64,000 nt of DNA from Bifidobacterium ramosum. Lineage in GTDB: Bacteria > Actinomycetota > Actinomycetes > Actinomycetales > Bifidobacteriaceae. The notes under the pieces were generated by a model that was not told the DNA's origin, made no database searches, and worked only from the letters and a program-made list of their open reading frames with translations. This document shows positions 25,800 to 34,321 of this stretch, piece by piece; the stretch's first letter is position 1, and the number at the start of each line of letters is the position of its first letter. Made by a program: the position numbers and the translations under genes. The stretch is from contig NZ_WBSM01000001.1 of assembly GCF_009299505.1 (NCBI RefSeq), forward strand, positions 124,001 through 188,000, given 5' to 3'.

Positions 25800-26543
25800 T
25801 CACACGATCCCGTTGTCGTAGGCGAAGACGACGGCCTGCACACGGTCGCGGGCGTTGATCTTGGCGAGGATGTGCGCCACATGCGTCTTCACGGTCGGCA
25901 GGCTGATGAACAGTTTGCTCGCGATCTCCTGATTGCTCAGCCCATGCGCGATCTCGACGAGGACCTCGCGCTCGCGGTCGGTGAGCAGTTCCAGTTCCGG
26001 ATCGGTGTATGCGGGGCGCCCGGATTGCGGCGGCACGGCGACGCCCGATGTCGGTGCCGCCAGCGCGTCGGACAGTGAACGATCCTTCGTATACCCGTCC
26101 TGCATCATCTTCTCGATCAGCCGCTTCGTGGCCGACGGTGCGATGATCGCATTCCCGTTGAACACCGTGCGGATGGAGCTCAGCAGCGTCTCCGGTTCGG
26201 TGTCCTTGAGCAGGAACCCCGACGCGCCCGCGTTGATCGCGGCCATCACGTATTCATCCAAGTCGAACGTGGTCAGGATGATCACGCGCGTCGGTCGTGC
26301 GCCGTCCACAGTCTGCAGCGAACTGATGCGCCGCGTCGCCTCGATGCCGTCCATGCCGGGCATACGCACGTCCATGAGCACCACATCCGGATGCGCCGAC
26401 TCCGCCAACGCCACGGCCTGCGAGCCGTCGCCGGCCTGCCCGATCACCTGCATGTCCGTCTGGGAGCCGATCACCATCGCGAATCCGGCGCGCACCAATT
26501 CCTGGTCGTCGGCGATCACCACTCGAATCCTGTTCTCACTCAT
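25800..26543 (-). CDS. LuxR/NarL-family response regulator
   Basis: Cytosolic transcription factor, 247 aa, partner of the upstream kinase. Receiver domain with acidic pocket D12/D13 and phospho-acceptor D58 (VVLMDVRMPGMDG), the switch Thr in ILTTFD and the Lys in LLKD. After an unusually long linker (about 30 residues, Ala/Pro-rich) comes the LuxR helix-turn-helix LTDREREVLVEIAHGLSNQE. The ATG at 26543 starts at the conserved MSENRIRVVIADDQ; an in-frame extension to 26666 runs through the hairpin gap and is rejected. Together with the kinase it resembles LiaRS/DesKR-type systems. It converges on the ABC exporter, with the palindrome array between. Confidence 0.92.
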   Translation of the reverse strand: MSENRIRVVIADDQELVRAGFAMVIGSQTDMQVIGQAGDGSQAVALAESAHPDVVLMDVRMPGMDGIEATRRISSLQTVDGARPTRVIILTTFDLDEYVMAAINAGASGFLLKDTEPETLLSSIRTVFNGNAIIAPSATKRLIEKMMQDGYTKDRSLSDALAAPTSGVAVPPQSGRPAYTDPELELLTDREREVLVEIAHGLSNQEIASKLFISLPTVKTHVAHILAKINARDRVQAVVFAYDNGIV

Positions 26544-26623
26544 GATTCCCCACTGTATTCGTTGCTCGGTAAGACGGAAGTGGGCGACACCCTGATTCTT
26601 CCCTGAATCCACCAGAGACCATG

Positions 26624-26673
26624 GTGGTGGTTGTTGCTCGCCGACGGCTCCGTCAGCGAGCGACAACCACCAC
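26624..26673 (-). terminator. Strong hairpin between kinase and response regulator genes
   Basis: GTGGTGGTTGTTGCTCG pairs with CGAGCGACAACCACCAC almost perfectly (one mismatch) around a 17-base loop that itself holds a GACGG/CCGTC stem. Placed 13 bp after the kinase stop and 80 bp before the regulator start, it may terminate or attenuate, giving different levels of the two proteins. Confidence 0.65.
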
Positions 26674-26685
26674 GCAGGAAAGGGC

Positions 26686-29397
26686 CTATGTCCGAGACGT
26701 CCCGGCGAGCTGTTCGTCGAGCGAGACGGCCGGGCGCAGTTGCATCGCCGGCTGGGCGTGATCGTGTGCGTGCGCCTCGTCGCTGAATCCGGTCTCGCGC
26801 AACACGCTCAGCAGTTGGCGCATATGCTTGAGCGCGATACGCCCCTGCTGTCCGATCGCCGCGAACGCCGCCGCGATCGATTCGGCGGACGGCTCCTCGC
26901 CGCGTGCCTCGGCCTCGTCCAGCATGCGGATGCCGGCCACGGCCCGGTCGATCACCAATGTCAGCGTTTCGCTCACCTCGGCCTGGATGCTCGCGCTGAT
27001 CCGGTCGCGTTCCATGTTCGCCGCCAGCACCTTCTGCTTCGCCTGTTCGGCCTGCAATGCCTCCTCGCGCGCCTGCAGCACCAACGCGTTCGCGCCGCTC
27101 GACCGCTGCCATCGCGCCAGCAGAATCGTGCCCACGCACATCGCGCCGACCATGCCGGCCCACATCGCCGCCTCGACCAGCATCCTCAGTGGCGACCAGC
27201 CGTTCGCACTGTAATCCGCGGAACGCAGCATCCAATGCAGCACGCTCGCATACCCGTAATCGCTCACCAGCACCTTGAACCCGAACAGGGCCGCCACGCC
27301 GATCGAAGCCACGCCGGTCCATCGCCATGCGGTCGGCCGGCCGTACAATACCGCCGAATACAATGCGCACAGCGCGAACAGATTCGAGAGCAGCACCGGC
27401 TCGAACACGACCAGCTGGAACGAGGACACGATCACGACCGCAAGCGCCGCGCCCTCGGGGAACCGGCGGCGGAAGCACAGCGGCAGCATCGTCGTGATCA
27501 CGATGAACCGGCCGACCGCAAGCTCGCCGGTGATGCCATCCAGATAGCCGTCGAACATCGAGATGGCATTGACGCACATGATCGCGGTGAGCAGCAGCGT
27601 GCCGATGATGTCGGTCGCCAGATAATGGCGTTCGGTCCACTGCGACAGCCGTTCCACCCAGTTGAACGGTTCGCCGTTCGCCAGCACGGCCTGCGCGATC
27701 GGCTTGGAACGCAACCGGTCGCGCAACTGCGCCCACGTGGGGATCTGGGGGAGCGCGGGATCAGGAAGATGTCTCCGCTCGCTGCGCTCGGTCGACATGA
27801 CCGTAGGGTTGGTTTGCTTGGTCGGCATGACCGGGGAGTCGATCTGCTTGGTCGGAACCGCAAGGAAGGAAGATTGCCGGGGCGGTGCGACGGCGGGATC
27901 GGACTGCATGGCCGAATCGGGATCGTCGTACGGTTTCGCGGCGGCGGTGCCGAGCGGTATGACGGCGTGGACGGCGAATCCGCCGCCGACCTGTGGGCCG
28001 GCCGTCACCGTGCCGCCGGCCGCTTCGACGCGCTCGCGCATGCCGAGCAGCCCGTAGCCCGGCTGATGCCCGTCCAGCGTGGCCGAGGCGCCGCGGCCGT
28101 CGTCGGTCACGGCGATCTCCAGCGACCGGTCGGTCCACCGCTCGCTGATGACGACGTGCACGTTCGGGCCGGCGTACTTGCGCACATTGGTCAAGGATTC
28201 CTGTACGAGATGATAGACGGCCGTGCTGGCGGCCGCGGTCAGCAGGTCCGGTCGTGCGGTGCCGTCGACGCGGCGCGTGATCGTGCCGTCGGCGGATGAT
28301 GCGGGCGTGGCTGCGGATGATGCGGGTGACGTCGATGACGGTGATGATGCCGACGGTGCCGTAGCCGACGATGCGGCGGCCGCCCGCGCCTGATCGACCA
28401 GCGCGTCGATATCCGCATAATCCGCATGGGCGGACCCGCCGAACACGCCGAACAGCCGCTTCATATCATGCAATGCGCGTTCGGACTCGTGCCGGATCGT
28501 CTCCATTGTGCGCCGCGCCACGGCCGGATCATGCGCGCCCGCGTACCGTCCGCCATCCGACTGCACGATGATGATCGACAGCGTGTGCGCCACCACGTCG
28601 TGCATGTCGCGTGCGATGCGTGCGCGTTCCGCCAACGCCGCGATGCGACGCTCCTCGGCCTCGCTCGCCTGCAACGCGTCGTTGCGCTCCTGCATCATGC
28701 GGATCGTGATGAGTCGCGCCCGCTGCCAGAACGCGGCGATGGCGGTCGCGACGATGCATGACAGGATCGAGACGGCATAGATCGCCGTCTGCTGCATCAG
28801 GTTCTGCGCGCATTGGCCGGTGAACTGGCCGTCCGCATAGACGAGCCAGCATTCCGGCATGCCGTTCAGATCGACGCTGCTGATATCGGTGGGTCTCATA
28901 TACGGTTCGAAATACGGGCCGACGAGCGACGACCATGCGATGACCGCGCTCGCCAGCACGCCGAGCGCCGAGGCGAGCACGATGAACGCCTTCGTATTGC
29001 GCGGGTTTCCGTAGACGATCACCGAATACAGCAGCAGCAACGACAGGAAATCGGAGAACACCATCGACGGTCCGGCGATCAGCTGGAGCACGGCCATCGC
29101 CGCGAACGCGAGCGCCGAAGCCTGCGGCCAGAACCGTCGGGTCGCCGCCGGCACCGTCATCGCCGTCGACCAGAACACCTGCGGTCCCATGCCGTACGAC
29201 AGGAACAGTCCGGGGAACCCGCTGCCGGTGGAGCCGAACAGCAGTCCGAAGACCAGTGCCAACATCACCGCGGTGATCGAATCCATGGCCAGCATGCGGA
29301 CGCGACGGTTGCGCGTCAGCCGGTTCCATGCCGTTCGTAGTCGTTGTCCGATACCCATAGCCGACCAGCCTAGCGCGCCGGCCGTCCGTACGGCCAT
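26686..29397 (-). CDS. Sensor histidine kinase fused to a second, kinase-dead sensor module
   Basis: Membrane protein of 903 aa made of two paralogous halves. Half 1: about 5-6 helices (residues 40-225), HisKA_3 dimerisation helix with phospho-His266 in IARDMHDVVAHT, an Ala/Ser/Pro-rich insert (338-370), and a HATPase domain with N-box around QESLTNVRKYA, TDDGRG and GYGLLGMRER. A repeat-encoded linker follows (about 513-545). Half 2: again about 5-6 helices (595-765), coiled coil (770-795) and a HisKA_3-like helix in which the His is replaced by Gln805 (RISASIQAEVSETL); no ATPase domain follows. The translation start is uncertain (29397, or 29358 at MGIGQRL); no good ribosome site at either. 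It forms a two-component pair with the LuxR regulator. Confidence 0.85.
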   Translation of the reverse strand: MAVRTAGALGWSAMGIGQRLRTAWNRLTRNRRVRMLAMDSITAVMLALVFGLLFGSTGSGFPGLFLSYGMGPQVFWSTAMTVPAATRRFWPQASALAFAAMAVLQLIAGPSMVFSDFLSLLLLYSVIVYGNPRNTKAFIVLASALGVLASAVIAWSSLVGPYFEPYMRPTDISSVDLNGMPECWLVYADGQFTGQCAQNLMQQTAIYAVSILSCIVATAIAAFWQRARLITIRMMQERNDALQASEAEERRIAALAERARIARDMHDVVAHTLSIIIVQSDGGRYAGAHDPAVARRTMETIRHESERALHDMKRLFGVFGGSAHADYADIDALVDQARAAAASSATAPSASSPSSTSPASSAATPASSADGTITRRVDGTARPDLLTAAASTAVYHLVQESLTNVRKYAGPNVHVVISERWTDRSLEIAVTDDGRGASATLDGHQPGYGLLGMRERVEAAGGTVTAGPQVGGGFAVHAVIPLGTAAAKPYDDPDSAMQSDPAVAPPRQSSFLAVPTKQIDSPVMPTKQTNPTVMSTERSERRHLPDPALPQIPTWAQLRDRLRSKPIAQAVLANGEPFNWVERLSQWTERHYLATDIIGTLLLTAIMCVNAISMFDGYLDGITGELAVGRFIVITTMLPLCFRRRFPEGAALAVVIVSSFQLVVFEPVLLSNLFALCALYSAVLYGRPTAWRWTGVASIGVAALFGFKVLVSDYGYASVLHWMLRSADYSANGWSPLRMLVEAAMWAGMVGAMCVGTILLARWQRSSGANALVLQAREEALQAEQAKQKVLAANMERDRISASIQAEVSETLTLVIDRAVAGIRMLDEAEARGEEPSAESIAAAFAAIGQQGRIALKHMRQLLSVLRETGFSDEAHAHDHAQPAMQLRPAVSLDEQLAGTSRT

Positions 29398-29523
29398 CGT
29401 GCGTGGGGATGAGCCGTGTGACGGCCACGCCCGGTTCGGTGTCGTGCACCCGTGATTCGGACGTGCCCGACGCGTACGATGGACGGGGAGATATCAGCGG
29501 AGACGTCGGGAGAAAGGGACCAT

Positions 29524-30867
29524 ATGACGTTGCTTGCCGAATACTACGTACCGGGTCTGCATGTGGAGGACCGTTCGATCAAGGTGCCGCTCGACTGGAC
29601 CGGCCACGAGCCGGGGCAGGGCTTCGACGGCGAGTCGATCGACCTGTTCTACCGCGTGGTCACCGCACCCGAGCATGTGCACGACGACCTGCCGCTGCTG
29701 GTCTTTCTGCAGGGCGGTCCCGGTGGCCCGTGCCCGCGTCTGATGGGTCCGGATCATGAGATGTGGGTCAAGGACGCGTTGAAGCGCTTCCGTATCGTGT
29801 TGCCCGACCAGCGCGGCGTCGGCCGGTCGTCCGCCATCGATTCGCACGTGATGGCGCGATTCGACAGTGCCCGCGCGCAGGCCGACTACCTCAAGCGGTT
29901 CCTTGCCGGATCGATCGTGCGCGACTTCGAGCACCTGCGCCGCACCGAATTCGGCGGGCGCAAATGGGTGTCGCTCGGCCAGAGCTACGGCGGCTTCCTG
30001 ACGTTGTCGTACCTGTCGCTGTACCCGGAGGGACTGCTCGCGTCGTTCACCACCGGTGGCATCCCGTATGTCGCGGCCGACGCCGACGCGGTGTACCAGC
30101 ACACGTTCCCGCGCATGATCCGCAAGAACGAACAGTTCTACGAACGGTACCCGCAGGACGTGGAGCGCGTGGCGGCCATCGCCGACATCCTCGACTCGAG
30201 CGACGTGCACCTGCCCAACGGCGACCCGTTCTCGGTGCGCCGCCTGCAGCTGCTCGGCAGTGATTTCGGCATGAAGCCGAGCTTCGAACGGCTGCACTGG
30301 CTGCTCGACACCGCGTTCGTGGACGGCGACGGCGGCGCCAGCCGCGGCTCGTACCTGACCGACGGCTTCCTGATGGGTGTGCTCACCAGCACGCAGACCT
30401 ACAACAAACCGTTGTATTGGACGCTGCAGGAGTTCATCTACGCGAACGGCGACTGCAAGCCGATCCGCTGGGCCGCGCAGCGCGAGCGCGACAGGCATCC
30501 GGAATTCGATCCCGCGCACCGGCCGCTCATGTTCACCGGCGAGGCGTCGTTCCCGTGGATGTTCGAAGAGGGCGGCGCGCTCATCCCGTTCCACGATGCG
30601 ATGGACCTGCTCATGGAGGACGGCCACTGGGACACGATCTACGATGTCGACCAGCTGGCCCGCAACGAAGTGCCGCTGCAGGCCGCCGTGTACTACGACG
30701 ACATGTACGTGGACTCCACGCTGCAGCTCAAGACGCTGTCGAACATCGGCAACTCGCACGCGTGGGTGACCAACGAGTACGAGCATGACGGCGTGCACAG
30801 CAACCATGTGTTCCAGCGCCTGTTCAACGAGGCCCTCAACCGCGGCGACCTCGAGGCGTTGTTCTAG
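29524..30867 (+). CDS. Alpha/beta hydrolase, prolyl aminopeptidase-like (S33 family)
   Basis: Probable cytosolic proline iminopeptidase (447 aa) releasing N-terminal proline or similar residues from peptides. Oxyanion motif QGGPGGPCPR, DQRGVGRS, nucleophile Ser in GQSYGGF (about residue 156), and the catalytic His probably in HSNHVF near the C terminus. The length and GQSYGG elbow match the larger S33 group rather than the 310-aa Pip. AAAGGG precedes the ATG at 29524. Divergent from the kinase gene; a palindrome pair follows the stop. Confidence 0.87.
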   Translation: MTLLAEYYVPGLHVEDRSIKVPLDWTGHEPGQGFDGESIDLFYRVVTAPEHVHDDLPLLVFLQGGPGGPCPRLMGPDHEMWVKDALKRFRIVLPDQRGVGRSSAIDSHVMARFDSARAQADYLKRFLAGSIVRDFEHLRRTEFGGRKWVSLGQSYGGFLTLSYLSLYPEGLLASFTTGGIPYVAADADAVYQHTFPRMIRKNEQFYERYPQDVERVAAIADILDSSDVHLPNGDPFSVRRLQLLGSDFGMKPSFERLHWLLDTAFVDGDGGASRGSYLTDGFLMGVLTSTQTYNKPLYWTLQEFIYANGDCKPIRWAAQRERDRHPEFDPAHRPLMFTGEASFPWMFEEGGALIPFHDAMDLLMEDGHWDTIYDVDQLARNEVPLQAAVYYDDMYVDSTLQLKTLSNIGNSHAWVTNEYEHDGVHSNHVFQRLFNEALNRGDLEALF

Positions 30868-30876
30868 CCCTATTGG

Positions 30877-31031
30877 TTAACGGACATACAGCCGATTTTG
30901 GGCCGGCAACGGCTGTATGTCCGTAAGGGATTCGCCGCGCGGATACGAGGAACGTTCCTCGACGATATGGCTCACCAACCTCAACGGACATACAGCCGTT
31001 GCCGGCCCACAATCGGCTGTATGTCCGCTGA
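30877..31031. repeat. Palindrome pair (30877-30926 and 30977-31031)
   Basis: Both copies have GGACATACAGCC arms. The loop of the second (CCGTTGCCGGCCCACAATCGG) is the reverse complement of the first with one change, so the pair forms a larger inverted repeat. The 50-bp spacer contains the perfect palindrome CGAGGAACGTTCCTCG. It lies in the convergent gap between the prolyl peptidase and LacI genes. Confidence 0.93.
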
Positions 31032-31089
31032 GGGGAGCGACGCCGTCCGTCTCGTCTGGGCCGTCCGAGGCGGGACGCTCCTCACCATC

Positions 31090-32181
31090 TCAGCGCAGGG
31101 CGAGGTCGATCCAGCGGCGGTCGGGGGCCGTTTCTGCGACGCGGGCGCCGACCGGACACGATTCGCCGAACACCGGCGGGCATGCCGTGGTCGTCACGTC
31201 CGGCCGGAACTCGCCGTAGATCGCCGACACCAGCAGCGTCGCCGCCAGTGCGCCCACGCCGGTCAGATTGTTGGTGAACGTGGCGATGGTCGGATGCGTC
31301 GCATAGGCCACGCTGCGGTTGTCGTGGCCGACGACGGCCACGTCCTCGGGCACGCGCAGTCCGCGGCTGCGCAGCAGTTCGATGGCGCCGCGCGCCACCA
31401 GATCGTTGACGCAGTAGATGCCGTCGATGCGGTTGCCTGCATCGAGCAGCCGTTCGGTGGCGATGACGCCCCAATCCTGCTCCCAACTGCCGAACTGGAT
31501 CGGTGTGACCGGCGTCAGTCCGCGGTCGCCGAGCTCGCGCAACGCCCCGTTGATGCGGTCGGTGCTCGCCGCCCAATGCTCCTCCGCCCCGATCAGCGCG
31601 ATACGCGTGCACCCGTATGCGATCAAGCGTGCGATCGCGTCGCGTCCGGCGCGCACATTGTCGGCGACGACCGAACAGTCGCCGGGATCACGCGACGGAG
31701 CATACGCGTACACCGTCGGCAGTCCCATCGTGACCCGGTCGCGCAGCGACGACCGCGCATCGGTGTTCGATCCGGTCAGGATCAGCCCGTCGATGCCGTG
31801 CGAGGCGATGCGGTTGATCTGCCGCTCCTCCAGTTCCGGATCCTCATGCGTGTACAGTACCGTCGCGCAGTAGGCGGTGGTGCCGAGCGCCTGCTCGACG
31901 CCCTCGAGCAGATCGGTGATGAATGAGCTTTTGAGGTCGGTGGTGGCCACGGCGATGATCCCGGTACGGCGCGGCGCGTGCGCGACGGCGGATCGCCGGT
32001 AGCCGAGCTCATCGGCGATGCGGCGGATCATGCGGCGCGTCTCCGGTGCGATGCGTCCCGTGTCGTTGAGTGCTTTGGACACGGTGGCCGGCGAGACATG
32101 GGCCGCCTCGGCGATCCGCCGGACGGTGACTTTGGCGGGCCGCCGGCCCGCATCCGCACGATGCTGCTCCATGCTTCGCAT
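31090..32181 (-). CDS. LacI-family transcriptional regulator
   Basis: DNA-binding repressor (363 aa) with an N-terminal helix-turn-helix (VTVRRIAEAAHVSPATVSKA, about residues 18-37) and hinge helix, then a periplasmic-binding-protein-like sugar-sensing domain (GIIAVATTDL, DGLILTGSN, VGHDNRSVA). The start is 32181 or 32172; the longer in-frame region up to 32379 crosses the operator and the next promoter. It is divergent from the GH127 gene, and a perfect LacI-type palindrome GAAACGTTTC lies in the shared gap, so it likely controls the beta-L-arabinofuranosidase and its transporter and possibly itself. Confidence 0.9.
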   Translation of the reverse strand: MRSMEQHRADAGRRPAKVTVRRIAEAAHVSPATVSKALNDTGRIAPETRRMIRRIADELGYRRSAVAHAPRRTGIIAVATTDLKSSFITDLLEGVEQALGTTAYCATVLYTHEDPELEERQINRIASHGIDGLILTGSNTDARSSLRDRVTMGLPTVYAYAPSRDPGDCSVVADNVRAGRDAIARLIAYGCTRIALIGAEEHWAASTDRINGALRELGDRGLTPVTPIQFGSWEQDWGVIATERLLDAGNRIDGIYCVNDLVARGAIELLRSRGLRVPEDVAVVGHDNRSVAYATHPTIATFTNNLTGVGALAATLLVSAIYGEFRPDVTTTACPPVFGESCPVGARVAETAPDRRWIDLALR

Positions 32182-32224
32182 GATAGCCGCGGTATTGCCG
32201 GTCGTCGTCCCGCGTCCGGTTTGA

Positions 32225-32234
32225 GAAACGTTTC
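32225..32234. promoter_or_regulatory. LacI-type operator GAAACGTTTC
   Basis: Perfect 10-bp palindrome with the central CG typical of LacI/GalR-family operators, 44 bp upstream of the LacI start and 116 bp upstream of the GH127 start. Confidence 0.6.
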
Positions 32235-32350
32235 CCTTTGCGTCGGATACGCCGGCGGCGCGTCGACGGACGTCATATATTCGTGAGCACACGACCGCAC
32301 GGCACCGACGCCGCCGGTCGCAACGCGACGACAAGGAGCGATGATTCGAT

Positions 32351-34237
32351 ATGACCAGATACCAATCCTTCGATCTCAATCAGGTGACCATCACCGGCGG
32401 CGTGTTCCGCAGACGGTCCGACGCGGTGCGCCGCTTCCTGCTGGACTTCGACATCGACCGGCTCATGCACACCTTCCGTCTCAACGCAGGACTGCCGTCC
32501 ACGGCCGAGCCGCTCGGCGGCTGGGAAGGCGAGCAAGCCGGCATCCGCGGCCACTGCGTGGGCCACTACCTGTCGGCCGTGTCCAAGTACTACGCCGGCG
32601 ACCACGACCCGGCCTTCAAGGACAAGGCCGACCGCATCGTCTCGATCATGGGCCAGTGCGCGCGCGACGACGGCTATCTGAGCGCGTTCCCTTCCGAGGT
32701 GCTCGACCAGCTTGAACTGTGGGAGAACCACGGCGTCGAGGTGCCCTATTACACGCTGCACAAGATCATGCAGGGGCTCCTCGACGCCTGCCGGTACGTC
32801 GGCAATCGGCAGGCGCTCGACCTTGCGCTCGGGCTGGGGCATTACATCGGCCGGCGGTTCGAGAAGCTGTCGGCATGGAAGACCGACGGCGTGCTGCGCG
32901 CCACCAAGGTCGACCCGACCAACGAATTCGGCGGCATCGGCGACGCCCTGTACACGCTCTACGATCTGACCGGCGACGAGGCCATCCTGCGCACCGCGAA
33001 GCTGTTCGACCGCGACTATTTCATCGGCGCGCTCTCGCGCGGGGAAGACGTGCTCGAAGACCTGCACGCCAACACCCACCTGCCGATGATCATCGCCGCC
33101 CTGCACCGCTACCGCATCACCGGCGACATCGCGTACCTCACCGCGGCGGTCAACGGCTACCGGTTCATCGCCGGCCGCATGTTCGCCAACGGCAACACCA
33201 GTTCGAAGGCGACCCACCCGGATCCGAACGCGATCTCCGAGCGCGCCGAGCACTGGGGTCCGTACGGCGATCTGAGCGAAGCGCTCACCGGCGGCGAAAG
33301 CGAATCATGCTGCGCCCACAACCTCATGGCCATCGTGCAGACTCTGTTTGAGATCACCGGCGAAGCGACGTACCTCGCCGAACTCGAACGGCTCAAGTTC
33401 AGCGCGGTGGTCAACTGCATCGACGAGAAGTCCGGCCAGTCGCTGTACCACCAGCCGATGGGCGTCGGCGTGCACAAGAAATTCGGCCGGCCCTACCTCG
33501 ATTTCTGGTGCTGCACCGGCACCGGCATGGAGGCCGGATCGCAGATGCAACGCGGCATCTGGTTCCATGGCGCCGATCAGGACGGAACCGCGCCGACGAT
33601 CCTGCTCGCCGAGCTGATCCCTTCACGCCTGGACTGGGCCGACGACGGCGTGCGGCTCACACTGACGACCGACTGGCCGAACGACCCGTCCGCCACGATC
33701 GACGTGTCGCTGGACGCGCCGAAACGGCTCACCCTCGCGCTCGCCGCCGACCGGATCAGCGGAATCGCCGTGGAACACGCGGATGGCAGCCGGGCGGAGA
33801 GCACCGACATCGTCGAGCGGGTGAGCGACGGACTGTACCTGTTCACCGCCGACCTCCGGGACGGTGACCGCATCGCACTCGACCTGCGCGCCGACCTCAC
33901 GCTCGTGCCGCTCATCGGCGACGCGAACCGGCAGGCCATCCGCTACGGCAACGTGCTGCTCGCCGCGCTCGGCGACAACGCGGCCATCGGGCCGATCAGC
34001 GAGAGCGAACTGACCGCGTCGACCGTCAAACACCCGGACGAGCGGTACGGTTCGGTGTTCGACCTGCATGCGCCGCACGCGCCGCACGACCTCACGCTGC
34101 AGCTGGTCCCCATCTATACGATCGACGACGAGACGTACTCGGTGTACCTCGACACGGCGCCGGACGCCGCATCCGCATCGGCCGGCGATCCCGGCGAGGC
34201 CGCGATCAAGAGCACCCTCACCCCAACCCACCAGTGA
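32351..34237 (+). CDS. GH127 glycoside hydrolase, probable beta-L-arabinofuranosidase
   Basis: Intracellular exo-enzyme (628 aa; no signal peptide) of the HypBA1 type, which removes beta-linked L-arabinofuranose from plant arabinosides using a Zn-bound cysteine nucleophile. The N-terminal (alpha/alpha)6-barrel shows CVGHYLSA, YYTLHKIMQGLLDA and HANTHLP. Zn ligands equivalent to Glu338/Cys340 and Cys417/Cys418 of HypBA1 appear as E318-x-C320 and C387-C388 (FWCCTGTGME), C387 being the likely nucleophile. C-terminal beta-sandwich domains follow. AAGGAG lies 12 bases before the ATG at 32351. A POT-like transporter follows 84 bp downstream and LacI is divergent. Confidence 0.88.
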   Translation: MTRYQSFDLNQVTITGGVFRRRSDAVRRFLLDFDIDRLMHTFRLNAGLPSTAEPLGGWEGEQAGIRGHCVGHYLSAVSKYYAGDHDPAFKDKADRIVSIMGQCARDDGYLSAFPSEVLDQLELWENHGVEVPYYTLHKIMQGLLDACRYVGNRQALDLALGLGHYIGRRFEKLSAWKTDGVLRATKVDPTNEFGGIGDALYTLYDLTGDEAILRTAKLFDRDYFIGALSRGEDVLEDLHANTHLPMIIAALHRYRITGDIAYLTAAVNGYRFIAGRMFANGNTSSKATHPDPNAISERAEHWGPYGDLSEALTGGESESCCAHNLMAIVQTLFEITGEATYLAELERLKFSAVVNCIDEKSGQSLYHQPMGVGVHKKFGRPYLDFWCCTGTGMEAGSQMQRGIWFHGADQDGTAPTILLAELIPSRLDWADDGVRLTLTTDWPNDPSATIDVSLDAPKRLTLALAADRISGIAVEHADGSRAESTDIVERVSDGLYLFTADLRDGDRIALDLRADLTLVPLIGDANRQAIRYGNVLLAALGDNAAIGPISESELTASTVKHPDERYGSVFDLHAPHAPHDLTLQLVPIYTIDDETYSVYLDTAPDAASASAGDPGEAAIKSTLTPTHQ

Positions 34238-34321
34238 GCCGCATCACGGCCCGACCATCGGATTGCGCACCCGGTCCGTCACCGTCGACGGCCGGTGCGC
34301 ACCATCACAGAAAGGAATATC

